A stretch of DNA of 64,000 bases from the NCBI RefSeq assembly GCF_963526985.1, contig NZ_CAURPW010000001.1, forward strand, positions 1 to 64,000. The letters are read 5' to 3'. Both the position numbers and the translations under genes were made by a program. The DNA comes from an uncultured Campylobacter sp. (lineage in GTDB: Bacteria > Campylobacterota > Campylobacteria > Campylobacterales > Campylobacteraceae). The notes below the pieces were generated by a model that did no database searches, had not been told where the DNA came from, and saw only the letters and a list, made by a program, of their open reading frames with translations. Positions 14,303-23,558 of the stretch are shown piece after piece; the stretch's first letter is position 1; each line of letters opens with the position of its first letter.

Positions 14303-15439
14303 ATGGAAGAAATAGCGTTTTTTAGACCGTCTATCGACGATACGGAGATAAATCTCATCAAAGAGGCGCTAAAAGACCACGGCTCGGCGATCGTAGCAAG
14401 ATTTGAGAGCGAGCTGCAGGAGTATTTTGGCGTCAAGCACGCCATAACGACGAATAACAATAGCGCGGCGCATCATCTGGCGCTTTGTTCGATGGATCTA
14501 AAGCGCGGCGATAAGATCATCTGCTCGGTAAATTCTACTCCTAGCGTCGCTCAGGCAATTAGGCATTTTGACGCCGAGCCGATATTTGTCGATATAAACG
14601 AAGACGACTTTAATATGAACGCCGAGTCTCTAAGAAATACGCTAAAAATCCACAATCACAAAAAGCTAAAAGGAATCTTCGTAAATCATATAGGCGGGCA
14701 GGCTGCCGATATGGACGAGATATACGATATCGCTAACGAATACGAAATAAAAGTGCTAATCGATGCGGGAAAATCTATAGGACTAACGTATAACGGCGTC
14801 AAAATCGGCTCCGATAAGCGCTCGCTTGTCTCTTGCTTTAATATGCATTCGCAAATGACTAACCCAATTGCGACGGCGGGATTTATGCTCACTAACGACG
14901 ACGCCATCGCAGAGCGCGCTAGACTGCTACGCAACTACGCCATCGTAAAAGGCGGCATAGATAAAGACGGCAACCTAGGCTATATCTATGACGTCGTGGA
15001 TATCGGAGTAAAATACGATCTAACCGGACTTTGCGCCGCATACTCGATGGCTCAGTTTGAAAAAAACGATAAATTTATCCAGCGTCGCCGCGCTATCGCC
15101 GCGCTATACGATGAGGCGCTAGCAGACTGCCCGCACGTCTCGCTTCCTATCAAAAAACGCGATCACATATATATCCAGTACATCATCAAAATCGACAAAA
15201 ATCGCGACGGGTTTGCCAAAGAGCTACTAGAGCGGGGCATTCATACGGCGCTTCACTATAAGCCTATGCATCTTTTAAGCTACTATAAAAGCAAATATTC
15301 GCTTAAGGTAAATTCTTTTCCTAATGCGTTAAGAACGTATCAGCAGGTGCTTTCGCTTCCGGTTTATAACGCGCTTAGCGACGAGGAGGCGCACCGCGTG
15401 TGCGAAACTATGCTAGAGATAGCTAGAACTCGTGCTTAA
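14303..15439 (+). CDS. DegT/DnrJ/EryC1/StrS-family protein lacking the PLP lysine
   Basis: A 378-residue protein with the fold-type-I sugar aminotransferase outline: FRPSIDDTEINLI start, ITTNNNSAAHHLAL (cofactor phosphate region), FVDINEDDFNMN, NHIGGQAADMDEI, D154 in LIDAGKSIG (the Asp that contacts the pyridine nitrogen), and a C-terminal HYKPMHLLSYY. Where PseC and relatives have SFHxxKxxTT with the Schiff-base lysine, this protein has NMHSQMTNPIATAGF, placing Met185 at the lysine position with no Lys nearby. It may be a PMP-using dehydratase-like enzyme (ColD has His there), a non-catalytic homologue, or use another lysine such as K157. It overlaps lpxK by 8 bp, suggesting a role in envelope sugar or lipid A metabolism. 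Confidence 0.78.
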   Translation: MEEIAFFRPSIDDTEINLIKEALKDHGSAIVARFESELQEYFGVKHAITTNNNSAAHHLALCSMDLKRGDKIICSVNSTPSVAQAIRHFDAEPIFVDINEDDFNMNAESLRNTLKIHNHKKLKGIFVNHIGGQAADMDEIYDIANEYEIKVLIDAGKSIGLTYNGVKIGSDKRSLVSCFNMHSQMTNPIATAGFMLTNDDAIAERARLLRNYAIVKGGIDKDGNLGYIYDVVDIGVKYDLTGLCAAYSMAQFEKNDKFIQRRRAIAALYDEALADCPHVSLPIKKRDHIYIQYIIKIDKNRDGFAKELLERGIHTALHYKPMHLLSYYKSKYSLKVNSFPNALRTYQQVLSLPVYNALSDEEAHRVCETMLEIARTRA

Positions 15440-16346
15440 GCGTCAAATTTACGCCTTCGCGCAGGAGTATTTTTACGCTCCGAATTTATGGCAAAAGTGC
15501 CTGGCTATAGCGCTTTTGCCATTAAGCGCACTTTACTGCATCGGCGTGATTTTAAAGGCTAAATTTAGCAAAGCTTTAGATTTTGGCATACCGGTTATCA
15601 GTATCGGAAATTTAACCCTAGGCGGCAGCGGAAAGACGCCGCTTGGTATTGCTATCTTAAACGAATTTGAAGGCGGCTTCGTGATTTTGCGAGGCTACGG
15701 CAGAGCTTCAAGTGGACTCGTTAGGGTCGCGATCTCGGGCGAAATTTTAACCGATGTAAAAACTAGCGGCGACGAGGCGATGGAGTACGCAAAAAGCGTG
15801 AAAAATGCAAACGTCATCGTGAGCGAAAACCGCGACGTCGCGATAAAAGAAGCCCTAAATTTAGGCGCAAAGTATGTGCTGCTCGATGATGGTTTCGGCA
15901 AATTTCACATCAAAAAATTTAACGTCCTAATCCGCCCCTCCGCAAAGCCTTATTTTGATTTCGTCCTGCCTAGCGGCGCGTATCGCTACCCTGGCAAATT
16001 TTACGCCAAAGCCGATTACGTCGTAAAAGAGGGCGAGGATTTTATGCGCACAAGTAAAATCATAAATCAAACTCCAAAGATGGTTTTGGTCACCGCTATC
16101 GCAAATCCGCAGCGCCTGGAGCCTTATTTTAGCCTTTGCGCCGGGCGCGAGATATATCCCGATCACTACGCGTTTTCGCGGGACGAGCTAGCGAGTATCC
16201 TAGGGCGCTACGGCGCGACCTCGCTTTTGGTTACGCGAAAAGACGCCGTAAAGATGGAGGAGTTTGGCTTGCCGCTCTCCGTCATCGCGCTAAAAACGAC
16301 GCTGGCGGATAAATTTAAACGAATTATCAAAGAGAAAATTCTATAA
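15432..16346 (+). CDS. lpxK: Tetraacyldisaccharide 4'-kinase
   Basis: Phosphorylates the 4' position of the lipid A disaccharide at the inner membrane. One hydrophobic N-terminal segment (about 23-42, LAIALLPLSALYCIGVIL) anchors it; Walker A is NLTLGGSGKTPLG (60-72), and LLDDGFGKFHIKK contains the DDG(F) motif typical of LpxK. The 304-residue length is normal. It overlaps the preceding DegT gene by 8 bp. In C. jejuni nadE and lpxK are adjacent (from memory), so the DegT gene is an addition between them here. Confidence 0.92.
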   Translation: MLKRQIYAFAQEYFYAPNLWQKCLAIALLPLSALYCIGVILKAKFSKALDFGIPVISIGNLTLGGSGKTPLGIAILNEFEGGFVILRGYGRASSGLVRVAISGEILTDVKTSGDEAMEYAKSVKNANVIVSENRDVAIKEALNLGAKYVLLDDGFGKFHIKKFNVLIRPSAKPYFDFVLPSGAYRYPGKFYAKADYVVKEGEDFMRTSKIINQTPKMVLVTAIANPQRLEPYFSLCAGREIYPDHYAFSRDELASILGRYGATSLLVTRKDAVKMEEFGLPLSVIALKTTLADKFKRIIKEKIL

Positions 16347-16373
16347 TCTGCTAAAAATTTTAGGACGCTTTAA

Positions 16374-16676
16374 ATGAAATTCGTACTAACTTCTTGCGCC
16401 GACAAGGCTGCGGCTAAAACTCTAGCCAAAAAGCTCGTAAAAGCTAAATTTGCCGCTTGCGTCAGCGTTTTTAAGGCAAATAGCGTTTATTTTTGGGACG
16501 GCGAGATAAAGGATGAAAAAGAGCGGGTCTTGCTCGTAAAAACAGCGGTTAAATTTAAAAAAGTCGCTAAATTTATAAAGAAACATCACGACTACGATCT
16601 GCCCGAGATTGTCGCTTTTAAGGCGGATAAAGCTAGCAAAAAATACAAAAAATGGATAAAAAAGGAAAGTAAATGA
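16374..16676 (+). CDS. cutA: CutA-like divalent cation tolerance protein
   Basis: A 100-residue CutA protein: TSCADKAAAKTLAKKLV, AACVSVFKANSVYFWDGEI (with the conserved Trp), LLVKT and HHDYDLPEIVAF are the family landmarks. CutA forms trimers and is linked to copper/divalent ion tolerance, though its role is not settled. It sits between lpxK and thrC and overlaps thrC by 4 bp. The product is unusually lysine-rich at its C-terminus (KKYKKWIKKESK). Confidence 0.88.
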   Translation: MKFVLTSCADKAAAKTLAKKLVKAKFAACVSVFKANSVYFWDGEIKDEKERVLLVKTAVKFKKVAKFIKKHHDYDLPEIVAFKADKASKKYKKWIKKESK

Positions 16677-18133
16677 AGTTATTTCAAACTAGAGCGAGTG
16701 CGGGCGAGAGCCTAAAAAGCGTAGAATTTAGCCAGGCGCTACTAAGCCCTAGCTCCGCTCACGGCGGGCTTTACGCACCGGCGGAGCTACCGCAGCTGGA
16801 CGCAAATTTCTTTGCGGAGGCTGTAAATTTAAACTACGCGCAAATCGCGCTAAAAATCATAGAGAAATTCGGATTTGACGCGGACGCGGCGATGTTTGAG
16901 AGGGCCGTGAAGCGGTATGAGAGATTTGACGATCCGCAAAATCCAGTGCAGGTGAGAAAAATCGGCGAAAATCTCTACGTAAACGAGCTTTATCACGGCC
17001 CTACGCGCGCGTTTAAGGATATGGCATTGCAGCCGTTTGGCGCGCTGCTTAGCGAGCTAGCCGCAAAAAGAGGCGAAAAATATCTCATAATGTGCGCCAC
17101 CAGTGGCGACACGGGTCCTGCGACGCTAGAGACCTTTGCAGACGCACCGGGCGTCAAGGTCGTCTGCCTCTACCCAAAAGACGGCACTAGCGAGGTACAG
17201 CGCCTACAAATGATAAACGCAGATGCCGCAAACCTCAAAGTAATCGGCATCGAGGGCAACTTCGACGATGCGCAGCGCGCGCTAAAAAGCCTGCTAGCTA
17301 GCGAGAAATTTAAAGAGCGCCTAAGCGCGGCCGGACTCTCGCTCTCGGCGGCAAATTCGGTAAATTTCGGCCGGATTTTATTTCAGATCATCTATCACGT
17401 TTTCGCCCACGTCTATCTGCTAAAAACGGGCGCGCTAAAGGGCGAATTTGACATCGTAGTGCCTAGCGGCAATTTCGGCAACGCCCTAGGCGCATACTAC
17501 GCTAAAAAAATGGGCGCGAAAATCGGCAAAATCAAAATCGTCTCAAACGCAAACAACATCCTGACCGAGTTTTTCACGCAGGGTCGATACGATTTGCGCG
17601 GCAAAAGCCTGGTTAAAACGATCAGCCCGGCGATGGATATCCTGGTTTCATCAAACGTCGAGAGGCTACTTTTTGATAAATTCGGCGCCGTGCGAACCAA
17701 GGAGCTGATGGATAGTCTCGCGAGCGAGGGTTTTTACGAGCTTTCAAATAGCGAGCTAGACGCGCTAAAAGAGGATTTTTGCGCTGATTTTTGCAGTGAC
17801 ACGGAGTGCGAGAAATACATAAAAGAGTGGGCGGCAAAAGGCGTCGCCATCGATCCGCATACGGCCACTTGCTTTAAAGCGGCGGTAAATTTAACGCGTC
17901 CGTCCGTGATAACGTCGACCGCGCACTGGGTCAAATTTGCTCCGAGTATGTTTAAAGCGCTAAAAAACGAAACGCTAAAAGACGAAAAAATCGGGCTTGA
18001 GACCTTGGCGGCGGAGTTTAAGGACGAAGTGCCCGTCGCGATAAAATCACTATTTACAAAAGCCGCCGTACACAATGAAATCTCCGCAAAGAGCGACATA
18101 GAAGCTAAAATTTTAGCTTGGATCGAGCGATGA
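16673..18133 (+). CDS. thrC: Threonine synthase
   Basis: PLP enzyme converting O-phosphohomoserine to threonine. The 486-residue long form (as in E. coli and fungi) shows LYHGPTRAFKDMALQPFG with the PLP lysine K115, then CATSGDTGPATLE, the phosphate-binding GNFDDAQ region, and VPSGNFGNALGAYYA. It starts within the last codons of cutA and overlaps kdsB by 16 bp, so translation is coupled. No anomalies. Confidence 0.95.
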   Translation: MKLFQTRASAGESLKSVEFSQALLSPSSAHGGLYAPAELPQLDANFFAEAVNLNYAQIALKIIEKFGFDADAAMFERAVKRYERFDDPQNPVQVRKIGENLYVNELYHGPTRAFKDMALQPFGALLSELAAKRGEKYLIMCATSGDTGPATLETFADAPGVKVVCLYPKDGTSEVQRLQMINADAANLKVIGIEGNFDDAQRALKSLLASEKFKERLSAAGLSLSAANSVNFGRILFQIIYHVFAHVYLLKTGALKGEFDIVVPSGNFGNALGAYYAKKMGAKIGKIKIVSNANNILTEFFTQGRYDLRGKSLVKTISPAMDILVSSNVERLLFDKFGAVRTKELMDSLASEGFYELSNSELDALKEDFCADFCSDTECEKYIKEWAAKGVAIDPHTATCFKAAVNLTRPSVITSTAHWVKFAPSMFKALKNETLKDEKIGLETLAAEFKDEVPVAIKSLFTKAAVHNEISAKSDIEAKILAWIER

Positions 18134-18849
18134 TCATCATCCCTGCAAGGCTCGCTTCGACGCGAATGCCTAATAAAATTTTACGCGAGATAAACGGCGT
18201 GCCGATGTTCGTCGCTACGGCGCGCAGGGTGAGCGCGGCTGACGAGGTCGTTATCGCCGCAGACGACGAGGGTGTGGCGCAGATCGCGCAAAAATTCGGC
18301 TTTAAGGCCGTGATGACGAGCCGGGCGCATCAAAGCGGAACCGACCGCATCAACGAAGCTGCGGGCATACTCGGCGTCAAAGATAGCGAAATCATCATAA
18401 ACGTGCAGGCCGACGAGCCCTTTATCGAGCTTGAAAATATCGTCAAATTTAGAGAATTTTGCGAGAAAAATGCGGCGCGAGCATTTATGTTTTCGTGCTT
18501 TAAATTTGTGGGCAGCGAGCTAGCGGACGATAAAAACCTGGTCAAAGTAGTGACCGACAACGCTGGCTACGCGCTTTATTTCTCACGCTCTCGTATCCCG
18601 TTTGACCGCGCACCGTTTGACGCGTACAAGGCGCATCTGGGCATCTACGGCTACGGCGCGGCAAATTTGAAAAGATTTTGCTCATTTGCACCGTCGACTC
18701 TTGAAAATACCGAAAAGCTCGAGCAACTGCGCGCTCTATCAAACGGCGAGAAAATCCTCATGCTCGAAGTGCAAAGCGACAGCATCGGTATCGACTGCGA
18801 GGAGGATCTGCAAAGGGCGCGAGCGAAATTCGGCGTTAGCGTCAGCTAA
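18118..18849 (+). CDS. kdsB: 3-deoxy-manno-octulosonate cytidylyltransferase
   Basis: Activates Kdo to CMP-Kdo for attachment to lipid A. The N-terminus MIIIPARLASTRMPNKIL is the CMP-sugar synthetase CTP-binding signature; later ones are TSRAHQSGTDRINEA and INVQADEPFI. 243 residues, full length. I keep the ATG at 18118, which gives MDRAMIIIPARLAS; the internal ATG at 18130 is equally possible and would shorten the overlap with thrC. It works with lpxK in the same operon and with kdsC later in the window. Confidence 0.94.
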   Translation: MDRAMIIIPARLASTRMPNKILREINGVPMFVATARRVSAADEVVIAADDEGVAQIAQKFGFKAVMTSRAHQSGTDRINEAAGILGVKDSEIIINVQADEPFIELENIVKFREFCEKNAARAFMFSCFKFVGSELADDKNLVKVVTDNAGYALYFSRSRIPFDRAPFDAYKAHLGIYGYGAANLKRFCSFAPSTLENTEKLEQLRALSNGEKILMLEVQSDSIGIDCEEDLQRARAKFGVSVS

Positions 18850-19055
18850 TACCGCAAGCGATAAAAAGCTAAAATTGACAAAAACCGAGGCTGGCAAAAT
18901 TTACTAGGTCGTAAAGGCTGCGGCTATGCTTTCGTAAGCCGCCTCGTAGGCAAGCCCGCGAAAAATATAAAGCAACCGTTTACGCCGATAAAAAGGACAC
19001 CCTAAAGCGTTTGCACGATGCTTAAGGCCGTAGCGCCGCAAAGGTAAATTACGTC

Positions 19056-19076
19056 GGTTAAATTTTAAATTTAACC
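19056..19076 (-). terminator. AT-rich hairpin at the rodA stop codon
   Basis: ggttaaatt and aatttaacc form an almost perfect palindrome that includes the rodA stop codon. It is GC-poor, so it is only a weak terminator candidate. The 208-bp space between kdsB and rodA otherwise shows nothing. Confidence 0.3.
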
Positions 19077-20164
19077 AGCCTATAGGTCGGATCGAAGCGA
19101 AACGCGAGCAAATTTTGCAAAATCCCAAAAAGGCACATAAAAGTAACGAAGCTACTGCCGCCGTAGCTGTAAAACGGCAGCGGGATGCCCACCACCGGCG
19201 CAAATCCTATCGTCATCATGATATTTACGCTAACGTAGATAAACAAGAGTATCCCGATCCCCGATGTCATCGTCTGGGTGAAATAATCATCCTTTAGCCC
19301 GTAGTTTAGGCTGAGCAGATGAGCTATCAGCGCGCCGTAAAAGCTAAGTAGCGCAAGCCCGCCGTAAAATCCGTATCGCTCGATCGTGTACGCGAAAATA
19401 AAATCGCTAGTGGAAATGGGCAAAAATTTAAAATGCGTCTGCGTCGCTTCGTCTTTTGGTTTGCCTTTTAGTCCGCCGCTGCCGATAGCGATGATGCTTT
19501 GGCGTACGTGGTAGTTAGATTCTTCGCTTAAAAAATCCGTAATACGCTTTTTTTGATAATCGTGCAAATTTTCGTAAATCAAAGGGGCGGCAAGCAAAAC
19601 CCCCGCAAATATCGCAAACCAGATTTTTTTATTTACACCGATGATAAAAAGCACGGCGTAGCCCACGATGAGCAGTATCAAAGCGGTGCCTAAATCAGGC
19701 TCTTTTAAAATCAGCACGAAAGGTAAAAGTATATAAAGGCTAAGCCGTCCAAAGTCTTTAAGTCCGTACCCCTCTTCGCCTGGCGGGCGCTGTTTTATGA
19801 GGTAGCCTAGCATCAAAAGAAGTGCCGGTTTCATGATCTCTGATGGCTGAAGCGTAAAGTGGATAAAAGGAAACTCGAGCCATCTTTTTGCGCCTAGTTT
19901 GCTTGCGCCAAAAAGATCGACGCAAATGAGTAACACGACGCAAATCCAGTAAAATAGCGGTATGAGCCAGGCGATCTTGCGAATGGGGAGCAAAAAGAAA
20001 AATAAAAACGCAGCTAATCCTACGCCAAAATAGACAAGCTGCTTGCCGGCTAGGATAGAATTTGCCTCAGAAACCAAAATGTATGATAAAATAATAATAG
20101 GAAGTATCAAAAACGGTTGAACGAAGTCAAAATGGGTTAAAATTCGCCTATCGAGTCTTATCAA
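19058..20164 (-). CDS. rodA: Rod-shape peptidoglycan glycosyltransferase RodA
   Basis: SEDS-family polymerase that builds the lateral cell wall with PBP2. The 368-residue protein has about ten hydrophobic spans; family motifs include the FHFTLQPSEIMKPALLLML region, LKEPDLGTALIL, and the C-terminal FAPVVGIPLPFYSYGGSSF. RodA rather than FtsW is chosen from length and from the neighbourhood, which matches C. jejuni mrdB. Its partner mrdA (PBP2) is at 52972 in this window. It is divergent from the pseudouridine synthase gene. Confidence 0.92.
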   Translation of the reverse strand: MIRLDRRILTHFDFVQPFLILPIIILSYILVSEANSILAGKQLVYFGVGLAAFLFFFLLPIRKIAWLIPLFYWICVVLLICVDLFGASKLGAKRWLEFPFIHFTLQPSEIMKPALLLMLGYLIKQRPPGEEGYGLKDFGRLSLYILLPFVLILKEPDLGTALILLIVGYAVLFIIGVNKKIWFAIFAGVLLAAPLIYENLHDYQKKRITDFLSEESNYHVRQSIIAIGSGGLKGKPKDEATQTHFKFLPISTSDFIFAYTIERYGFYGGLALLSFYGALIAHLLSLNYGLKDDYFTQTMTSGIGILLFIYVSVNIMMTIGFAPVVGIPLPFYSYGGSSFVTFMCLFGILQNLLAFRFDPTYRLVKFKI

Positions 20165-20216
20165 AAATTTGCCTTTTTTGAGCGATTATAGCATTTTAAA
20201 GGAAACAAATCTAAAA

Positions 20217-21233
20217 ATGACGGAAAAAGAGATCAAAATTTTAGAAGATGCGCAGGCTAGGGCGGACGTGTTTTTGGCGGCCGAGCTAAACGTCGCTAGA
20301 AATCAAGCGCTAAATTTGATAAAAAGCGGGCTGGTTAGCCTAAACGGTAAGCCGCTAAATAAGCCCTCCGAAAAGCTAAATTTAGGCGACGTTTTAAAGA
20401 TAAAATTTGAGCAAAACGAGCCTGATAGGGCTAAATTTGAAGCAAAATTTGAAGTGCCGATAATTTACGAGGACGAGGATTTGCTCGTACTAAATAAACC
20501 GGCAAATTTAGTCGTCCATCCAGCTCCCAGCGTCAAGGAACCCACGCTTGTGGACTGGCTCGGGGCGAAGGGATTTTTGCTATCAAATTTAAGCGGACAA
20601 AGCAGGGCTGGTATCGTGCACAGGCTAGATAAAGGCACTAGCGGAGCTATCGTCGTAGCTAAAAACAATGCCGCTCACGCCGCGCTTTCAAGCCAGTTAA
20701 GCGACAAAAGTATGGGGCGGATTTATCTAGCGCTAACGGATCTGCCGCTCAAGCAAAACTGCATAGTCGAGCGAGCTATCGGACGAAATCCAGCTAACCG
20801 CCTAAAAAAGGCGATCGTTTCGGACGGCCGCGCGGCAAAAAGCGCCTTTGCGAATTTGCTTTTTAGCGAATTTAGCGGCTCCGCGCAGAGCAAAAACGCG
20901 GGCATAAATTTGATCGCGGCAAAGCTTTTTACGGGTAGAACCCATCAGATCAGAGTGCATCTAGCTAGCCTAAATCGCCATATTTTGGGCGATGCTTTAT
21001 ACGGTTTTAAGAGCGAAAAGGATAAAATCGGCCGAGTGATGCTTCACGCCTACGGGCTGTATTTCACGCATCCGCGCACGGGCGGGCAGATGAGCTTTGT
21101 AGCGCCCGTCTGGGATGATTTTAGTGAAATTTTACTTAGCAAATTTAGCAAGGAGAATATAGATGAAAAGATTGATTTTATGGGGCTTAGCGAGCTCTTT
21201 AGCCGTTGTGGTGAGTGGATGCTTATCATCTAG
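20217..21233 (+). CDS. RluD-type 23S rRNA pseudouridine synthase
   Basis: Isomerises uridines in rRNA. An S4 RNA-binding domain (about 12-60, RADVFLAAELNVARNQALNLIKSG) precedes the catalytic domain with HRLDKGTSG (135-143, catalytic Asp138) and LFTGRTHQIRVHL. The start at ATG 20217 is preferred because the upstream extension to a TTG at 20169 adds unconserved residues and overlaps the promoter region. The C-terminus runs 71 bp into flpA, longer than usual overlaps. The pairing with the downstream fibronectin-domain lipoprotein is conserved in C. jejuni (from memory). Confidence 0.88.
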   Translation: MTEKEIKILEDAQARADVFLAAELNVARNQALNLIKSGLVSLNGKPLNKPSEKLNLGDVLKIKFEQNEPDRAKFEAKFEVPIIYEDEDLLVLNKPANLVVHPAPSVKEPTLVDWLGAKGFLLSNLSGQSRAGIVHRLDKGTSGAIVVAKNNAAHAALSSQLSDKSMGRIYLALTDLPLKQNCIVERAIGRNPANRLKKAIVSDGRAAKSAFANLLFSEFSGSAQSKNAGINLIAAKLFTGRTHQIRVHLASLNRHILGDALYGFKSEKDKIGRVMLHAYGLYFTHPRTGGQMSFVAPVWDDFSEILLSKFSKENIDEKIDFMGLSELFSRCGEWMLII

Positions 21234-22380
21234 CGGTCCAGCGCAAGTAAATGCGAATTTACCTACCGTCCAGAGCCTAAAAACCATAAGCGATATGACC
21301 GAAGTGGGCTTTGAGTGGACGCCGACTCCGACCGCAAACGTCGCGGGCTACTATCTATACCGCTCAAATCCAAACGAAAATAACGGCAAAATGAAGGTCG
21401 TAGCCGACATAAAAGACCGCTTTGCCAGCCACTACGTGGACGCAAATTTAGCCCCAGAGACGACATACTCGTATGAGATGCGGACGTATAACGAGAGCAA
21501 GCAAGTCTCAAATCAAGGCGTCATCGTTAGCGCGACGACTAAGCCTCTTATGGACTCCGTGCCTTTCGTTAGAGCGCTTACGAATTTACCCGAGCGCGTG
21601 AAGCTCATCTGGAGACCGCATCCTGATCTTCGTACGGCGTCTTACGTCATCGAAAAAGCAGATATAAATAAAGAAAACTGGAGGCAAATCGCCGAGGTAA
21701 AAGGCAGACTAAACGCCGAGTATATCGATGACGACGTGAAGTCTGGCAAAAGCTACAAGTATAGAGTTTTCGTAAAAACCACTAGCGGCACGATCTCAAA
21801 ACCGAGCGAGATCGTAGACTCCACGACGAAGCAGCTACCAAACGAGGTCGTAAACGCCCAGGCGACCCAAAACGCGCCTAAAAAGATTATTTTGACGTGG
21901 GATAGCGTGGCTAGCGACGACTTTGCCTACTATAAAATTTACAGCGCGTCAAGCAAATTTATGCCCTACACCTACCTTGTCAAAACTACGTCAAATAGCT
22001 ACGAGGATCTCATAAACGAAAACGGCGCGACTAGATACTATAAAATCACCATCGTCGATAAAGACGGCCTAGAGTCTAAAAAGCCTAGCGAGCCTATCAT
22101 CGGCATGACGCTAGGAGCTATCGACGCGCCGGTCGTGTCATCTATCGTAGCCGACAGCACGGCGGTTAAGCTCACGTGGAACGCCTCTGATAAGGCTAGA
22201 AGCTTTACCGTTATAAGAGACGGCGGCGGAAGCGAGCAGAAATTTACAAATATAACCGGCAACGAATTCGTCGATAACGGCGTTGCTTACGGGCAAAAAT
22301 ACAGCTATAAAGTGATCGCCGTAGATGAATACGGCATAAACTCCGACGCTTCTGCGAAAGCCGAGATAACCGTCGAATAA
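21163..22380 (+). CDS. flpA: Fibronectin type III domain lipoprotein FlpA
   Basis: A 405-residue lipoprotein: signal peptide MKRLILWGLASSLAVVVSGC with the lipobox VSGC, then repeated fibronectin type III modules (sequences such as GFEWTPTPTANVAGYYLYRS, VKLIWRPHPDLRTASYVIEK, IILTWDSVASDDFAYYKIYS and VKLTWNASDKARSFTVIRDG each begin one), so about four modules. In C. jejuni, FlpA is an outer membrane adhesin that binds fibronectin. Gene order (pseudouridine synthase-flpA-trmB-ftsE-ftsX) is that of C. jejuni. The start has an AAGGAG site and lies inside the 3' end of the preceding gene. Confidence 0.9.
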   Translation: MKRLILWGLASSLAVVVSGCLSSSGPAQVNANLPTVQSLKTISDMTEVGFEWTPTPTANVAGYYLYRSNPNENNGKMKVVADIKDRFASHYVDANLAPETTYSYEMRTYNESKQVSNQGVIVSATTKPLMDSVPFVRALTNLPERVKLIWRPHPDLRTASYVIEKADINKENWRQIAEVKGRLNAEYIDDDVKSGKSYKYRVFVKTTSGTISKPSEIVDSTTKQLPNEVVNAQATQNAPKKIILTWDSVASDDFAYYKIYSASSKFMPYTYLVKTTSNSYEDLINENGATRYYKITIVDKDGLESKKPSEPIIGMTLGAIDAPVVSSIVADSTAVKLTWNASDKARSFTVIRDGGGSEQKFTNITGNEFVDNGVAYGQKYSYKVIAVDEYGINSDASAKAEITVE

Positions 22381-23558
22381 TGCCCAATTTTATAACTAAA
22401 AACGTAAATTTTACGCCAAAAGATTGCGGCGAGATAAGCTTTTTGTGGGAGGCTCGTGGCAGGCAGGGCGTTAGCCTTATTTATACCAAAAGCTCTAGCG
22501 AGGAATTTTTTATCACATTAAAAAAGCGCGAAAATGACTGGGTGGTAAAGGGCGAAAAGCTAACAAAGCCTGCTAAAATAGGGCTTTTGCAAAATGCTTT
22601 GGTTAAATTTAAAGAGCTTTACTGCGATCAAATTTTAAGCGAGGCCATCGCGGTAAAAAACACGCGCCTCACGCAAAAAGACTCGGCGATCTTTAGCGTG
22701 GGCGAGCTGCTCGAAAATTTAAATCAGAGTGAATTTGAGAGCAAATTTATCGAGATCGGATTTGGTTCGGGCAGACACTTGCTATTTCAGGCGGAAAATA
22801 ATCCAAACACGCTAGTCGTCGGCATCGAGGTCTATAAACCCTCGCTCGAGCAGGTCGCAAAGCTGGCTAAAGCTAAAAATCTAAACAACGTCATGCTCGT
22901 AAACTGCGACGCGAGACTGCTTTTGTCGCTTGTGGAGTCAAATTTTATAGATAAGATTTTCCTTCATTTTCCTGTGCCTTGGGATGACGCTCCTCATAGG
23001 CGTGTGGTCTCAGCGAAATTTGCCCTAGAGTGCGAGCGAACGCTAAAAGCTGGCGGTAAATTTGAGCTGCGAACCGATAGCCGCGAGTATGCGGACTTTA
23101 CTTTGGCGCAAATTTTAGATCTAAGCGATGCCGACGTGCAAATTTACAAAAACCGCGACCTAAAAGTAAGCAGCAAATATGAAGACCGCTGGAAAAGGCA
23201 TCAAAAAGATATTTACGACGTTGTCTTTACCTGCAAAAAGCAAAGCGAACCAAGAGCCAGTCAGGGCGAGCTAAAATTTGAAAACGGCTACGATACGGGC
23301 AAGATCGCGGCTAAATTTAGCAACCAAACGATAAAAGGGGACGATTTTTTCTTGCATTTAGAGGAAAAATACGAAAAAGAGGGCGGCGAAATTTTAATTC
23401 GCGCGGCGTTTGGCGCATTTAACGCGCCCGAGCATTGCTATGTTTTGCTCGGCGAAAAAAGCGCGGAATATTTTATAAAAAAGCCGCTCGTTACGGCTGA
23501 AAATTTAAAGGCGCATCTTGCGTTTAAGGAGTATTTGGCGGATGCAAAAAATAATTAG
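22380..23558 (+). CDS. trmB: tRNA (guanine-N7-)-methyltransferase
   Basis: Methylates G46 of tRNA using SAM. The 392-residue protein is longer than enterobacterial TrmB (about 240); extra N- and C-terminal regions flank the methyltransferase core, as I recall for Campylobacter. The core shows FIEIGFGSGRHLLFQA (SAM motif I), VVGIEVYKPSL, IDKIFLHFPVPWDDAPHRR and LKAGGKFELRTDSREYA, which is diagnostic for TrmB. It overlaps flpA by one base (TAATG) and ftsE by 17 bp. Confidence 0.92.
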   Translation: MPNFITKNVNFTPKDCGEISFLWEARGRQGVSLIYTKSSSEEFFITLKKRENDWVVKGEKLTKPAKIGLLQNALVKFKELYCDQILSEAIAVKNTRLTQKDSAIFSVGELLENLNQSEFESKFIEIGFGSGRHLLFQAENNPNTLVVGIEVYKPSLEQVAKLAKAKNLNNVMLVNCDARLLLSLVESNFIDKIFLHFPVPWDDAPHRRVVSAKFALECERTLKAGGKFELRTDSREYADFTLAQILDLSDADVQIYKNRDLKVSSKYEDRWKRHQKDIYDVVFTCKKQSEPRASQGELKFENGYDTGKIAAKFSNQTIKGDDFFLHLEEKYEKEGGEILIRAAFGAFNAPEHCYVLLGEKSAEYFIKKPLVTAENLKAHLAFKEYLADAKNN

